Under the pieces are notes generated by a model that did no database searches, was not told the origin of the DNA, and saw only the letters and a list, made by a program, of their open reading frames with translations. A DNA stretch of 33,332 nt from the IMG/VR virus record IMGVR_UViG_3300007515_000024, positions 1-33,332 of that record. One strand, given 5' to 3'. The DNA is from a virus. The translations under genes were made by a program, and so were the position numbers. Below are positions 14,504-20,279 of the stretch, piece by piece; position 1 is the first letter of the stretch; the number at the start of each line of letters is the position of its first letter.

Positions 14504-15269
14504 AATAACCCTCTTCGCACATAAATAATTCTTCTTGATCTTCTTGTAAATAAGCTTCGTCAATCGGAACTAATGTTCGATGTAAAAATAATCTGTCTTT
14601 TACCCCACGCTTTGATGAATCTCTTATAGCCTCATCAACCTTTTTAACCTTTTTCCATTCTTCTGGGTAATTTTGTTTGATCTCTTTCCAGTTCTTATTG
14701 CTATGATATGGACAAAACACACAGGATGACTTTTTAATATTATTAAATGATCTATCTTCTAAAAATTTCACACAATCACTACGAGTGACCCTTTGATCTA
14801 TTAAAGGATATTCATACGTTATATTTGGCAGCCGAGACTCTTTCATCCTCTGTATCTCATCTAATGAAATGCCTAAGTATAAAATCGTTGGTTTCATACG
14901 ACCATATTTCTTTAATCCATACAACTCACGAATCGCTTTTACAACTACATCAATCTTATATTCCTTAGTACATTGTCGCCTGACCATACCCTCGGATTCA
15001 GTAAAAGCTGGAATACTTGCCCATCGCTGTCCAGTAGAGTTTTGTCTTTTTATAATATCATCATATAAAGACTTCTTTTTCTTAATAAGTGGAATGCCAT
15101 TGTTATATTTCGCCCAATCGTTTAAATAATCCCAAAGCCTATATGTATCTGGTAACTCTGCGCCAGGATCAGCAAATATCGCATAATCAGCACGGTCTAT
15201 ATATCCCAATGATGACATTAAATACATCGCCGTTGATTGTATTCCTAATCCTAAGCTAATTATCTTCAC
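14493..15269 (-). CDS. PP-loop ATPase, phage PAPS-reductase-like family
   Basis: The start at GTG 15269 forms a GTGA overlap with the previous stop and follows GGAGAGG, better than GTG 15287. The 258-aa product opens with a PP-loop, SLGLGIQSTA (5-14), that binds and adenylates a substrate. Cys residues occur in RRQCTKEYKI (C100), C166 and CVFCPYHS (C183, C186), possibly a redox or iron-sulfur site. Phage proteins of this group are usually labelled phosphoadenosine phosphosulfate reductase, but the true substrate is unknown; sulfur transfer to DNA or tRNA is possible. It sits just before the primase and close to the methyltransferase. Confidence 0.75.
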   Translation of the reverse strand: MKIISLGLGIQSTAMYLMSSLGYIDRADYAIFADPGAELPDTYRLWDYLNDWAKYNNGIPLIKKKKSLYDDIIKRQNSTGQRWASIPAFTESEGMVRRQCTKEYKIDVVVKAIRELYGLKKYGRMKPTILYLGISLDEIQRMKESRLPNITYEYPLIDQRVTRSDCVKFLEDRSFNNIKKSSCVFCPYHSNKNWKEIKQNYPEEWKKVKKVDEAIRDSSKRGVKDRLFLHRTLVPIDEAYLQEDQEELFMCEEGYCGI

Positions 15270-15448
15270 CCACTCTGCCCTCTCCACCAGCCATTATACG
15301 GAGCATCCTTTGGCGCATTCGACCTAAAAAATTCTGATCGTTCTTTTAGATACTCAGGATCATCTGGAGCATCACCTTTGTATGGCCAGCCATTCTTCCA
15401 TCGTTTCCAATCGTCATTCTGTAGCGTTTTGTTGCGCTTTTCTCGCAT
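15266..15448 (-). CDS. Small hypothetical protein, Trp-rich
   Basis: 60 aa, MREKRNKTLQNDDWKRWKNG ending NGWWRGQSG, with five Trp and many charges. AGAGAGG lies just before the ATG, the stop overlaps the next GTG start by four bases, and the start overlaps the upstream 44-aa gene. The chain of overlaps makes it a credible gene of the early operon. I recognise no family. Confidence 0.6.
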   Translation of the reverse strand: MREKRNKTLQNDDWKRWKNGWPYKGDAPDDPEYLKERSEFFRSNAPKDAPYNGWWRGQSG

Positions 15449-15548
15449 CTTTCCTCTCTCTTCTTTTTTTAGCTTTATATTCCGCTATCGCATTCTTACG
15501 TTTAAATTTTTCTCTTTTGCGCGCCTTCGCAGCTTTATTTGGGGGCAT
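15414..15548 (-). CDS. Tiny highly basic protein (44 aa)
   Basis: MPPNKAAKARKREKFKRKNA continues as a Lys/Arg helix (IAEYKAKKRRERKDARKAQQ), which could bind nucleic acid. AGAGG lies 5 nt before the ATG. Its first 16 coding bases, ATGCCCCCAAATAAAG, are identical to the start of the methyltransferase gene at 15957. It overlaps both neighbours. A second tiny basic protein with similar composition lies at 19544-19723. Confidence 0.55.
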   Translation of the reverse strand: MPPNKAAKARKREKFKRKNAIAEYKAKKRRERKDARKAQQNATE

Positions 15549-15957
15549 CTTTACCTCTTAAAACGAATAAAGTTGTATTTGACGCTTTAGGCCAAGGCTC
15601 GCCAGTTTCAGCATCTAGCCACTTTACCCTACCTAAAGACCTTGCCTCAGCTCCAGCCTCTAATAATAAATTGATAAAAGACATTGTATTAATCGTGATA
15701 ACAACCGTTTTGCCTTTTTTATTTTCTTCGATAGCCTTGCGTATAAAATCTGTCGGACCTTTGCCATTTTCACTATCAGCTTTTCTAAATGGGGGATTGC
15801 AGTAAGTAACATCACCCCATTCGATCTCAGTCCCATCTACCCCCTCATATGGATAAGGACATGGATCAAAATCAAAACCGAATTCAGCATTCAACTCATC
15901 GTATAATTCTGGAGGCGTAATCCAATACTTTTTTCTATCTTCTTTATTTGGGGGCAT
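15535..15957 (-). CDS. Phage N6-adenine DNA methyltransferase (Dam family)
   Basis: A 140-aa, compact enzyme resembling the phage DNA N-6-adenine methyltransferase family. YWITPPELYDELNAEFGFDF leads to DPCP (31-34). The catalytic motif is CNPPF (53-57), the NPPF/DPPY type. A conserved Ser/Thr-rich C-terminus has KASNTTLFVLRG. It would transfer a methyl group from S-adenosylmethionine to adenine in DNA, typically for protection from host restriction or for regulation. The target (GATC in some relatives) cannot be read from the sequence. It overlaps its neighbours by 14 nt on both sides. No cognate restriction enzyme is evident. Confidence 0.85.
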   Translation of the reverse strand: MPPNKEDRKKYWITPPELYDELNAEFGFDFDPCPYPYEGVDGTEIEWGDVTYCNPPFRKADSENGKGPTDFIRKAIEENKKGKTVVITINTMSFINLLLEAGAEARSLGRVKWLDAETGEPWPKASNTTLFVLRGKDAPK

Positions 15958-16048
15958 TGCGCTCTTCTCTTATAACTGAAATAATCCCCAGCAGCACTAC
16001 GACAAACAGGATTGCCAGTCCAAATAAATGGTGTTCACATATGTTCAT
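15944..16048 (-). CDS. Tiny single-pass membrane protein (34 aa)
   Basis: The frame MNICEHHLFGLAILFVVVLL, then GIISVIREERNAPK, has one transmembrane helix (about residues 9-26) and a charged C-terminus. GGAGA stands 7 nt before the ATG. It overlaps the methyltransferase start by 14 nt. The function is unknown; similar one-helix microproteins are scattered through this operon (see 19235-19339). Confidence 0.55.
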   Translation of the reverse strand: MNICEHHLFGLAILFVVVLLGIISVIREERNAPK

Positions 16049-16063
16049 TGTGTAATCTCCACA

Positions 16064-16711
16064 TTATATCTCTTTATGCAGCTTATCTAACTCCATGCAG
16101 CATCGAAAAACCTTCCAGCCCCAGTCTAGCTGCTGCTTGCTCACGAAATGATGCGAGAAAGCACCGGAATTCTTATCCAACTTCAAGATCATCGCAGATC
16201 CTATCTTTGCCTTTGGCTGCAACTCAATATACATTTTACGGTAGGCGGCCAGTTGGCACGTCATTTCCGGGTAGATTCCCTTAGATGTCTTGAAGTCGCC
16301 CAAGACCAACGCTCCATTAATCCTGGCTACAAAATCTGCGGTTCCACCAACCTCATATTTCTCGCTTACCATTTTTAATTCTATTGCCTCATATTTAGGT
16401 TTTGTCATCTTCTCCCATTCTAAATATCCTAAAAAAGCATTCTCAGCTTTTTCTATCTGCTCTTCTGAATAATCAACCATATCTGGCTCTTCGTCTTTAA
16501 TATGGCATTCGCACAAATAATGGGCCAAGGTCCCTATGGTCCCAGCCTCTTTTAATACTGCCTCCGGATCTTCGCCCGCTAAAGCAGTCCTTCTGGCCCA
16601 GGCCACCAATACATTCTTATTCCAACCTAGGTTATTTAATATGGTCGTTACACCCTTAACCCTTCGGCCATCTTGTAATCTATATGCTGTATGCGCTTTC
16701 GTTTTTGCCAT
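16064..16711 (-). CDS. PD-(D/E)XK exonuclease (Cas4/RecB-like)
   Basis: A 215-aa protein with the RecB-nuclease core: GTADFVAR with D126, then LVLGDFKTSKG with D139 and K141, then the QLAAYRKMY motif with Q153. It resembles the phage exonucleases that act in recombination or DNA degradation alongside an SSB, both of which are encoded nearby. The N-terminal region (VTTILNNLGWNKNVLVAWAR) is common in this phage family. No Cas4-type iron-sulfur cysteines are obvious apart from CxC (67-69) and CC near the C-terminus, so cluster binding is doubtful. The start ATG lacks a strong ribosome-binding site. Confidence 0.8.
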   Translation of the reverse strand: MAKTKAHTAYRLQDGRRVKGVTTILNNLGWNKNVLVAWARRTALAGEDPEAVLKEAGTIGTLAHYLCECHIKDEEPDMVDYSEEQIEKAENAFLGYLEWEKMTKPKYEAIELKMVSEKYEVGGTADFVARINGALVLGDFKTSKGIYPEMTCQLAAYRKMYIELQPKAKIGSAMILKLDKNSGAFSHHFVSKQQLDWGWKVFRCCMELDKLHKEI

Positions 16712-16815
16712 TATTTATTATTACCCATAGCCGCTTGCGCAACCGCTGGCAATCCTTTCCTTCTTCGGACCTTTTACGAATAAGATTTTTATACACCCTA
16801 ACTATCTGATAGTAC

Positions 16816-17268
16816 CTAGTTGGCTTTTTTCGCAATTTGAATCCATTTCTTTAAACTTTTTCTTAGCGCATCATTAACTATGCGGCTCACCGGTAGATCT
16901 TTGATCGCAGCTTTAATTTTTAGAGCGTTATAAACATCGAGATCTATCTCGCTATTAAACCTTTTGGTCTTGCCTTCGAATGTTTTGATATATTCTTTGT
17001 TTTGAGCTGGCCTTAACCTTTGGATTAACTTTTTTTCAAGGGCCTGGGCCTCTTCTAAGCTAAATATCACTTTAAATTTTGCGTAGCTATGTTCCTTTTC
17101 ATGGGTCTTGATCCGGTCAAATAGCCTAGTCGAATGGCCAATGTAGATCAGGCCAGTTTCGTCATATAAAGCGTAGACTCCCGTATGCTTTTGATGGCCC
17201 AGGTTCATATCAGTCTCTTTATTGTACCTATACCAAGATCCAGGATATATACCATAAATATCCATCAT
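16816..17268 (-). CDS. GIY-YIG endonuclease fused to a ribbon-helix-helix-like domain
   Basis: The start ATG 17268 gives an ATGA overlap with the preceding gene and is preferred over GTG 17277. The 150-aa protein has GVYALYD (30-36) and IYIGHS (41-46), the GIY and YIG strands, with R52, H56, E78 (EKKLIQR) and N90 (PAQN) in the expected catalytic order. After a linker, residues ~103-140 (RFNSEIDLDVYNALKIKAAI and PVSRIVNDALRKSLKKWI) read as a ribbon-helix-helix DNA-binding domain. GIY-YIG proteins cut DNA as homing or repair nucleases. It is free-standing, not inside an intron; a link to mobility of the MCP intron is speculative. Confidence 0.8.
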   Translation of the reverse strand: MMDIYGIYPGSWYRYNKETDMNLGHQKHTGVYALYDETGLIYIGHSTRLFDRIKTHEKEHSYAKFKVIFSLEEAQALEKKLIQRLRPAQNKEYIKTFEGKTKRFNSEIDLDVYNALKIKAAIKDLPVSRIVNDALRKSLKKWIQIAKKAN

Positions 17269-17612
17269 CGACCCCACTTAGACGTTTTAACTAAAAAGCT
17301 AATGATCGAATAATTAGCCAGATCCATAAACACATCCTCAAGCGGATCGTCTTTTACTGCGACCTCAGTATCGCGTTCAACTAAATTGTAAAACCTTTGA
17401 ATCTTATCGTGCATCCGGAACCATAGGCCTTGTAATGATTTCTTTATATTTTTTGCTTTAGTTAGATCCTGGCCCAAGCTGATATTATTCTCACCGTAAT
17501 CATGTTGCTTTCGACAGAACAAAGTGTATTGCCTCTTTTGAAAATCTTTAAAAAGCTCCATCATCTCTGGATACTCTTTTTCAATGATGTCTATTACTTT
17601 TTTATCTTCCAT
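17265..17612 (-). CDS. DUF1599 / Nmad1-like protein (nucleotide-modification associated)
   Basis: From ATG 17612 the product has 115 aa; in-frame ATGs at 17636 and 17621 are less likely since GGA lies a suitable distance before 17612. The core KQHDYGENNISLGQDLTKAK leads to SLQGLWFRMHDKIQRFYNLV and then DDPLEDVFMDLANYSIISFL. This DYG, WFRM-DKI-R and ED-F-DLANY pattern matches the DUF1599 family, now grouped as nucleotide-modification associated domain 1. It is all-helical and reminiscent of MazG-type NTP pyrophosphatases. It might act on the nucleotide pool or modified bases; the substrate is unknown. It is followed directly by the GIY-YIG gene. Confidence 0.65.
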   Translation of the reverse strand: MEDKKVIDIIEKEYPEMMELFKDFQKRQYTLFCRKQHDYGENNISLGQDLTKAKNIKKSLQGLWFRMHDKIQRFYNLVERDTEVAVKDDPLEDVFMDLANYSIISFLVKTSKWGR

Positions 17613-17784
17613 CAGCGTCATCCATATAAAATTCATGTACTGATTGTTTTATTTCTTTTTCAGCAACCTCTTCTAATTCAGCTAAGGCATTTTGACAGTC
17701 TATGTTGGCCTGGAGCATCTCAGCCTCTAAAGCAACAATCTCTTGCTGAAGTTCAGTATCTAATATTTTATCTATATCACTCAT
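17602..17784 (-). CDS. Small acidic coiled-coil protein
   Basis: 60 aa, MSDIDKILDTELQQEIVALE followed by a heptad-rich helix up to AEKEIKQSVHEF. It is almost entirely helical, acidic, and probably a dimeric coiled coil. The C-terminus overlaps the next gene by 11 nt. No family is recognised. Tight packing in the operon supports its reality. Confidence 0.55.
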   Translation of the reverse strand: MSDIDKILDTELQQEIVALEAEMLQANIDCQNALAELEEVAEKEIKQSVHEFYMDDADGR

Positions 17785-17786
17785 AG

Positions 17787-17936
17787 TTATGTATCCATTT
17801 CCAAATTTTTAATAGACAATGATGCTCCATTAATTTTAAGAACCATTCTACTTGCCTCACCTGGCCCGCGGATCCTCCGCTTTTGATATATCGCCAAAAG
17901 TAAATGAAGTACCATTTTATCATATATCCATGCCAT
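17787..17936 (-). CDS. Small hypothetical protein, 49 aa
   Basis: From ATG 17936: MAWIYDKMVLHLLLAIYQKR, then RRIRGPGEASRMVLKINGAS, ending NLEMDT. An N-terminal amphipathic or hydrophobic helix is followed by a basic stretch. The start overlaps the upstream zinc-ribbon gene by 17 nt, and GGA lies 5 nt before it. A longer frame from 18008 is possible but less economical. Unknown function. Confidence 0.45.
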   Translation of the reverse strand: MAWIYDKMVLHLLLAIYQKRRIRGPGEASRMVLKINGASLSIKNLEMDT

Positions 17937-18213
17937 AATCATCCGCGATCTCCTCTCCGCAATCTTCACAATACCAATATGTGGTGAACTGGTCCTCCCT
18001 TGGTCCATAATGCACCTCGCCCATAACTATGTTTCCTACTGGATGATCGCAAGATTGAGCGCCAGTTGAGGGCGGGGGGGAGGAGGTCTTTCGAAGGATC
18101 GAAACCATACCATCAACTAGCGCATCATAAAAATAAGCGAAAAGATCAGTCAGCCAATACCAACCAAGTATTATCGTCTTTTTCTCTTCGCTTTTTTTAG
18201 TTCGAGGCCACAT
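17920..18213 (-). CDS. Hypothetical protein with C-terminal zinc-binding motif
   Basis: A 97-aa protein. It has a basic N-terminus, a central helix (TDLFAYFYDALVDGMVSI), a Ser/Pro linker (SSPPPSTG), and a C-terminal motif with CDHP near residue 55 and YWYCEDCGEEI (CxxC near residues 81-84), resembling a zinc ribbon CxH...CxxC. AAAGG lies close to the ATG. The upstream tiny Cys gene overlaps it by 43 nt in another frame. Zinc binding is inferred; the role is unknown. Confidence 0.55.
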   Translation of the reverse strand: MWPRTKKSEEKKTIILGWYWLTDLFAYFYDALVDGMVSILRKTSSPPPSTGAQSCDHPVGNIVMGEVHYGPREDQFTTYWYCEDCGEEIADDYGMDI

Positions 18214-18332
18214 ACCTTTAGCTCTCGAACCTTATTCGGATAAGTTGCAAAGCCACATCGCAACTCTTTATTTTTATCATATCCAGCAAGGGCGCATCTC
18301 CTATTATCCTTTAAGGGGCATCTTTCAAACAT
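18171..18332 (-). CDS. Tiny Cys-containing basic protein (53 aa)
   Basis: The frame MFERCPLKDNRRCALAGYDK continues through ELRCGFATYPNKVRELKVCG and ends KKAKRKRR. Four Cys at C5, C13, C26 and near residue 41 suggest a small metal-binding knuckle, with a basic tail. GGTGAG abuts the ATG. It overlaps both neighbours, and without it the stretch 18214-18310 would be an unusual gap in this operon. Confidence 0.5.
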   Translation of the reverse strand: MFERCPLKDNRRCALAGYDKNKELRCGFATYPNKVRELKVCGLELKKAKRKRR

Positions 18333-18718
18333 CTCACCCAATCATCGAATGTCATCATAACGAATGTAATTCCACGATCTTCGCGGAACATCACTAGGTC
18401 GCAATTTCCCATCCTTAGCCATTTAGGTATTACCTTGCGCCGCTTTGCCTGAATCTTGTATTCCTCAGCTACAATATCCACATCCGGCTCAAGACCTAAT
18501 GAGCGGCCATCAGACCCCCAAGCACGCTTAACGCCTTTAAATCCAGCGGCAATCAATTTCTTAACCAGCTCATTTTCATAGCCGGTTCCTTTTTGCTTAC
18601 TGTTAGCCATAGACTTATCCCATTCTTGCTGTAGTTTTTGTATTTCTTCTTTAGATCTATCTTCTAACTTAGAACGGCAGATCTTCGTCGGATACTGGCT
18701 CAGATTGTTTATTTGCAT
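18311..18718 (-). CDS. Holliday junction resolvase-like PD-(D/E)XK nuclease
   Basis: The 135-aa frame contains KGTGYENELVKKLIAAGFKG, then RAWGSDGRSLGLEPDVDIVA and YKIQAKRRKVIPKWL, followed by CDLVMFREDRG. The order E, then PDVD, then Q-x-K-R matches Hjc/VSR-like nucleases: conserved Glu in the first helix, Asp pair, and QAK. It would cleave branched DNA during recombination or packaging. The start is uncertain: ATG 18718 overlaps SSB by 50 nt, while ATG 18610 (MANSKQKGTGYENE) is an alternative that keeps the entire domain. Confidence 0.7.
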   Translation of the reverse strand: MQINNLSQYPTKICRSKLEDRSKEEIQKLQQEWDKSMANSKQKGTGYENELVKKLIAAGFKGVKRAWGSDGRSLGLEPDVDIVAEEYKIQAKRRKVIPKWLRMGNCDLVMFREDRGITFVMMTFDDWVRCLKDAP

Positions 18719-19244
18719 TGAACGTAGTCTCTTCTTGTCTAGGTTTAGCGAATGTTATCTTGCTTCCGCTATTCTTTTCGACTATCTGGATCTCATTTAA
18801 ATAGACGCTGATAGATTCTTTACCTTGCATATCCCACACTTTTGGCCGAACGACCAGATTCACTACGTCTCCGCCATATGGATTATCCATCGTTCGCTGG
18901 CCATCTAGATCAAAGACATCCGGAAAACGCTCCACACCGTCGCTTGAATAAAGCGAGTTCTTAAATTTCACTTGCGTTGGGCCATCTTTTAGCTGGCAGC
19001 TTTTTAGCCTACCATCGCCATTCGGAGCGCTTAAACCATTCACCTTTTTAACACCAGATTGCTTAACCATTTCGCTAAACATTTTAGCAATGTCTTTATT
19101 CCATTCTACAGTAACGCTATGTCCCGTATTGTATTCCAGGTCCGGTTTCTGTATATGTGAATAGGTAATCGTAACTTTCTCCAGGGTCATTGGAGAAAAT
19201 TTGACGGGTGCTTTCATTGTACCCGATTTTTTATTTACGGCCAT
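18669..19244 (-). CDS. ssb: Single-stranded DNA-binding protein with acidic tail
   Basis: A 191-aa protein with an OB-fold-like, beta-rich body (VKFSPMTLEKVTITYSHIQK, VVNLVVRPKVWDMQGKESIS) and an acidic C-terminal tip SDEDLPF. The DxDLPF-like tip is the protein-interaction signature of bacterial SSBs, and acidic aromatic-ended tails also occur in T7 gp2.5. AGGAG lies 6 nt before the ATG. Members with similar sequence in marine phages are often described as DUF2815-like SSBs; I infer that grouping. Neighbours are recombination nucleases. Confidence 0.8.
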   Translation of the reverse strand: MAVNKKSGTMKAPVKFSPMTLEKVTITYSHIQKPDLEYNTGHSVTVEWNKDIAKMFSEMVKQSGVKKVNGLSAPNGDGRLKSCQLKDGPTQVKFKNSLYSSDGVERFPDVFDLDGQRTMDNPYGGDVVNLVVRPKVWDMQGKESISVYLNEIQIVEKNSGSKITFAKPRQEETTFNANKQSEPVSDEDLPF

Positions 19245-19339
19245 ATTAGACTCCTATTGTTTATTAATACCGCGATCAGCATCATCACTATTATCATTTC
19301 GAAAAAATAATTCTTTATATACCAGAGTAGATCTCTCAT
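19235..19339 (-). CDS. Tiny membrane protein (34 aa)
   Basis: MRDLLWYIKNYFFEMIIVMM, then LIAVLINNRSLIWP: one transmembrane helix. The ATG forms an ATGA overlap with the upstream stop and follows GAGGTGA, a strong ribosome-binding site. It ends 10 nt inside the SSB gene. Function unknown. Confidence 0.55.
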   Translation of the reverse strand: MRDLLWYIKNYFFEMIIVMMLIAVLINNRSLIWP

Positions 19340-19566
19340 TCGATCACCTCATAATTAAGGTTAAGTGTATCAAGCTTGCGGCACGTTTCAGTTATGAGGC
19401 GCATTCTATGTAAAATGTCTTTCGACGTAATTGTAAACTTTGTGGTAAACACGCCCTTGATGAGCGCCGAGCCGTCAGGTAAAGAGGAGCCACCTAACGA
19501 CTCGACATAGGAGAGGAGATCTTTTTTAGATAATTTCTCGCTATTATATATTATTATTTTGCTCAT
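19336..19566 (-). CDS. Hypothetical protein, 76 aa
   Basis: MSKIIIYNSEKLSKKDLLSY continues with VESLGGSSLPDGSALIKGVF and a C-terminal helix (RMRLITETCRKLDTL). It has a mixed alpha/beta pattern with no motif I can name. The start overlaps the upstream tiny basic gene by 23 nt, and the stop shares ATGA with the next gene. No clear Shine-Dalgarno is present, so translation may be coupled to the upstream gene. Confidence 0.55.
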   Translation of the reverse strand: MSKIIIYNSEKLSKKDLLSYVESLGGSSLPDGSALIKGVFTTKFTITSKDILHRMRLITETCRKLDTLNLNYEVIE

Positions 19567-19723
19567 TTTGGTATGTGGAATTGATATTTAATACGACATT
19601 CTTGCGACGCTCTTCATCGCGTTTTGGGCTTGCGTTGTATTTAGCTCTGGCTTTGCGCCTATTTTTATCTTTTAACACTTTAGACCATGCCTTCTTTTTT
19701 CGAGGATGTTTGCTTTTGGGCAT
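19544..19723 (-). CDS. Small basic protein (59 aa)
   Basis: MPKSKHPRKKKAWSKVLKDK, then NRRKARAKYNASPKRDEERR, then an Asn-rich tail. It is Lys/Arg-rich and resembles the tiny basic protein at 15414-15548 in composition. AAGGA lies 7 nt before the ATG, and the ATG overlaps the stop of the excisionase-like gene as TAATG. Such proteins may be nucleic-acid binding or partly disordered; no family is assigned. Confidence 0.55.
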   Translation of the reverse strand: MPKSKHPRKKKAWSKVLKDKNRRKARAKYNASPKRDEERRKNVVLNINSTYQNEQNNNI

Positions 19724-19902
19724 TACCTGGTCCTTATTTTCTCGAGATTATCTATGCTGCTTTTTAAGATTCGCGTCCGCCCGCCAATCTTCTTAATCTG
19801 TAGATCCGGATTTTTTCTGCTATTTAACATTCTATATACGGTATGTCTCGATACCGATAGATACGTTGCAGTTTCAACAAGTGTAAGCCAATAATCCTTC
19901 AA
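19723..19902 (-). CDS. Excisionase-like HTH_17 protein
   Basis: A 59-aa protein from a TTG start that forms a TTGA overlap with the Cro-like stop. The sequence WLTLVETATYLSVSRHTVYR, then MLNSRKNPDLQIKKIGGRTR and ILKSSIDNL, is the MerR-like excisionase/HTH_17 fold: winged helix with TVYRML recognition helix, wing GGRTRI, and closing helix. In temperate phages such proteins direct excisive recombination or act as early regulators. Coexistence with an integrase supports Xis, but its place second in the early operon also suits a regulator. Confidence 0.75.
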   Translation of the reverse strand: MKDYWLTLVETATYLSVSRHTVYRMLNSRKNPDLQIKKIGGRTRILKSSIDNLEKIRTR

Positions 19903-20138
19903 ACGAACAGATCCTCGCGTGTAACATTAATGTTAAATCTTTGAAACGCAAATAATATACGATCCGCCTGGTCATTTTGGAGTCTACGCTTACCAGTTGT
20001 TATTTGATGTAATAATGGATATGTGATACAAGATTCTCGTGAAAGCCAAGCTAAGGTCCTTTGGACGTCATCCCTGGCCAACACTTGCCTGATCTTCGTT
20101 TGTGCTTGAATTGGTAGATTGATTTTGGGACGTCCCAT
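19899..20138 (-). CDS. Cro-like HTH regulator, first gene of early leftward operon
   Basis: ATG 20138 with AAGGAAC upstream is chosen over the TTG at 20165. The 79-aa product MGRPKINLPIQAQTKIRQVL contains a helix-turn-helix in TLAWLSRESCITYPLLHQIT followed by TGKRRL, the XRE/Cro pattern where TGKRR follows the recognition helix. It is divergent from the PAS-domain repressor, sharing the 141-bp operator region, and so is the natural antagonist in a lysis-lysogeny switch. The role is inferred from position and fold. Confidence 0.75.
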   Translation of the reverse strand: MGRPKINLPIQAQTKIRQVLARDDVQRTLAWLSRESCITYPLLHQITTGKRRLQNDQADRILFAFQRFNINVTREDLFV

Positions 20139-20279
20139 GAATAATTGTTCCTTAAATTGTTGCAAATGTTATGTTCATTTAAATCATACAAGCAACATTT
20201 TTTCTTACTTTTTACATTTATGTTGCATAATTGTTACAATATCTATTACTTTAACATCATTAAATAAGGGGAAATCTAC
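20139..20279. promoter_or_regulatory. Divergent lysogeny control region with repeated operator-like half-sites
   Basis: The region between the Cro-like and PAS-repressor genes carries GTTGCA at 20159, its complement at 20191 (AGCAAC), GTTGCA at 20222 and GTTACA at 20233, plus degenerate copies (GTTATG at 20168). The pair GTTGCATAATTGTTACAA (20222-20239) resembles the minus-strand GTTGCATATGTTACAA inside the cassette promoter at 10036. AAGGGG before 20280 is the ribosome-binding site of the repressor gene. Both divergent promoters must lie here; exact boxes are not clear. Confidence 0.6.

Noticed and set aside
16712-16815. Possible 37-aa GTG-start basic ORF between the GIY-YIG and exonuclease genes
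   Set aside because: The ribosome-binding site is poor and abuts the start, it would overlap the exonuclease, and no composition supports it; left as intergenic.
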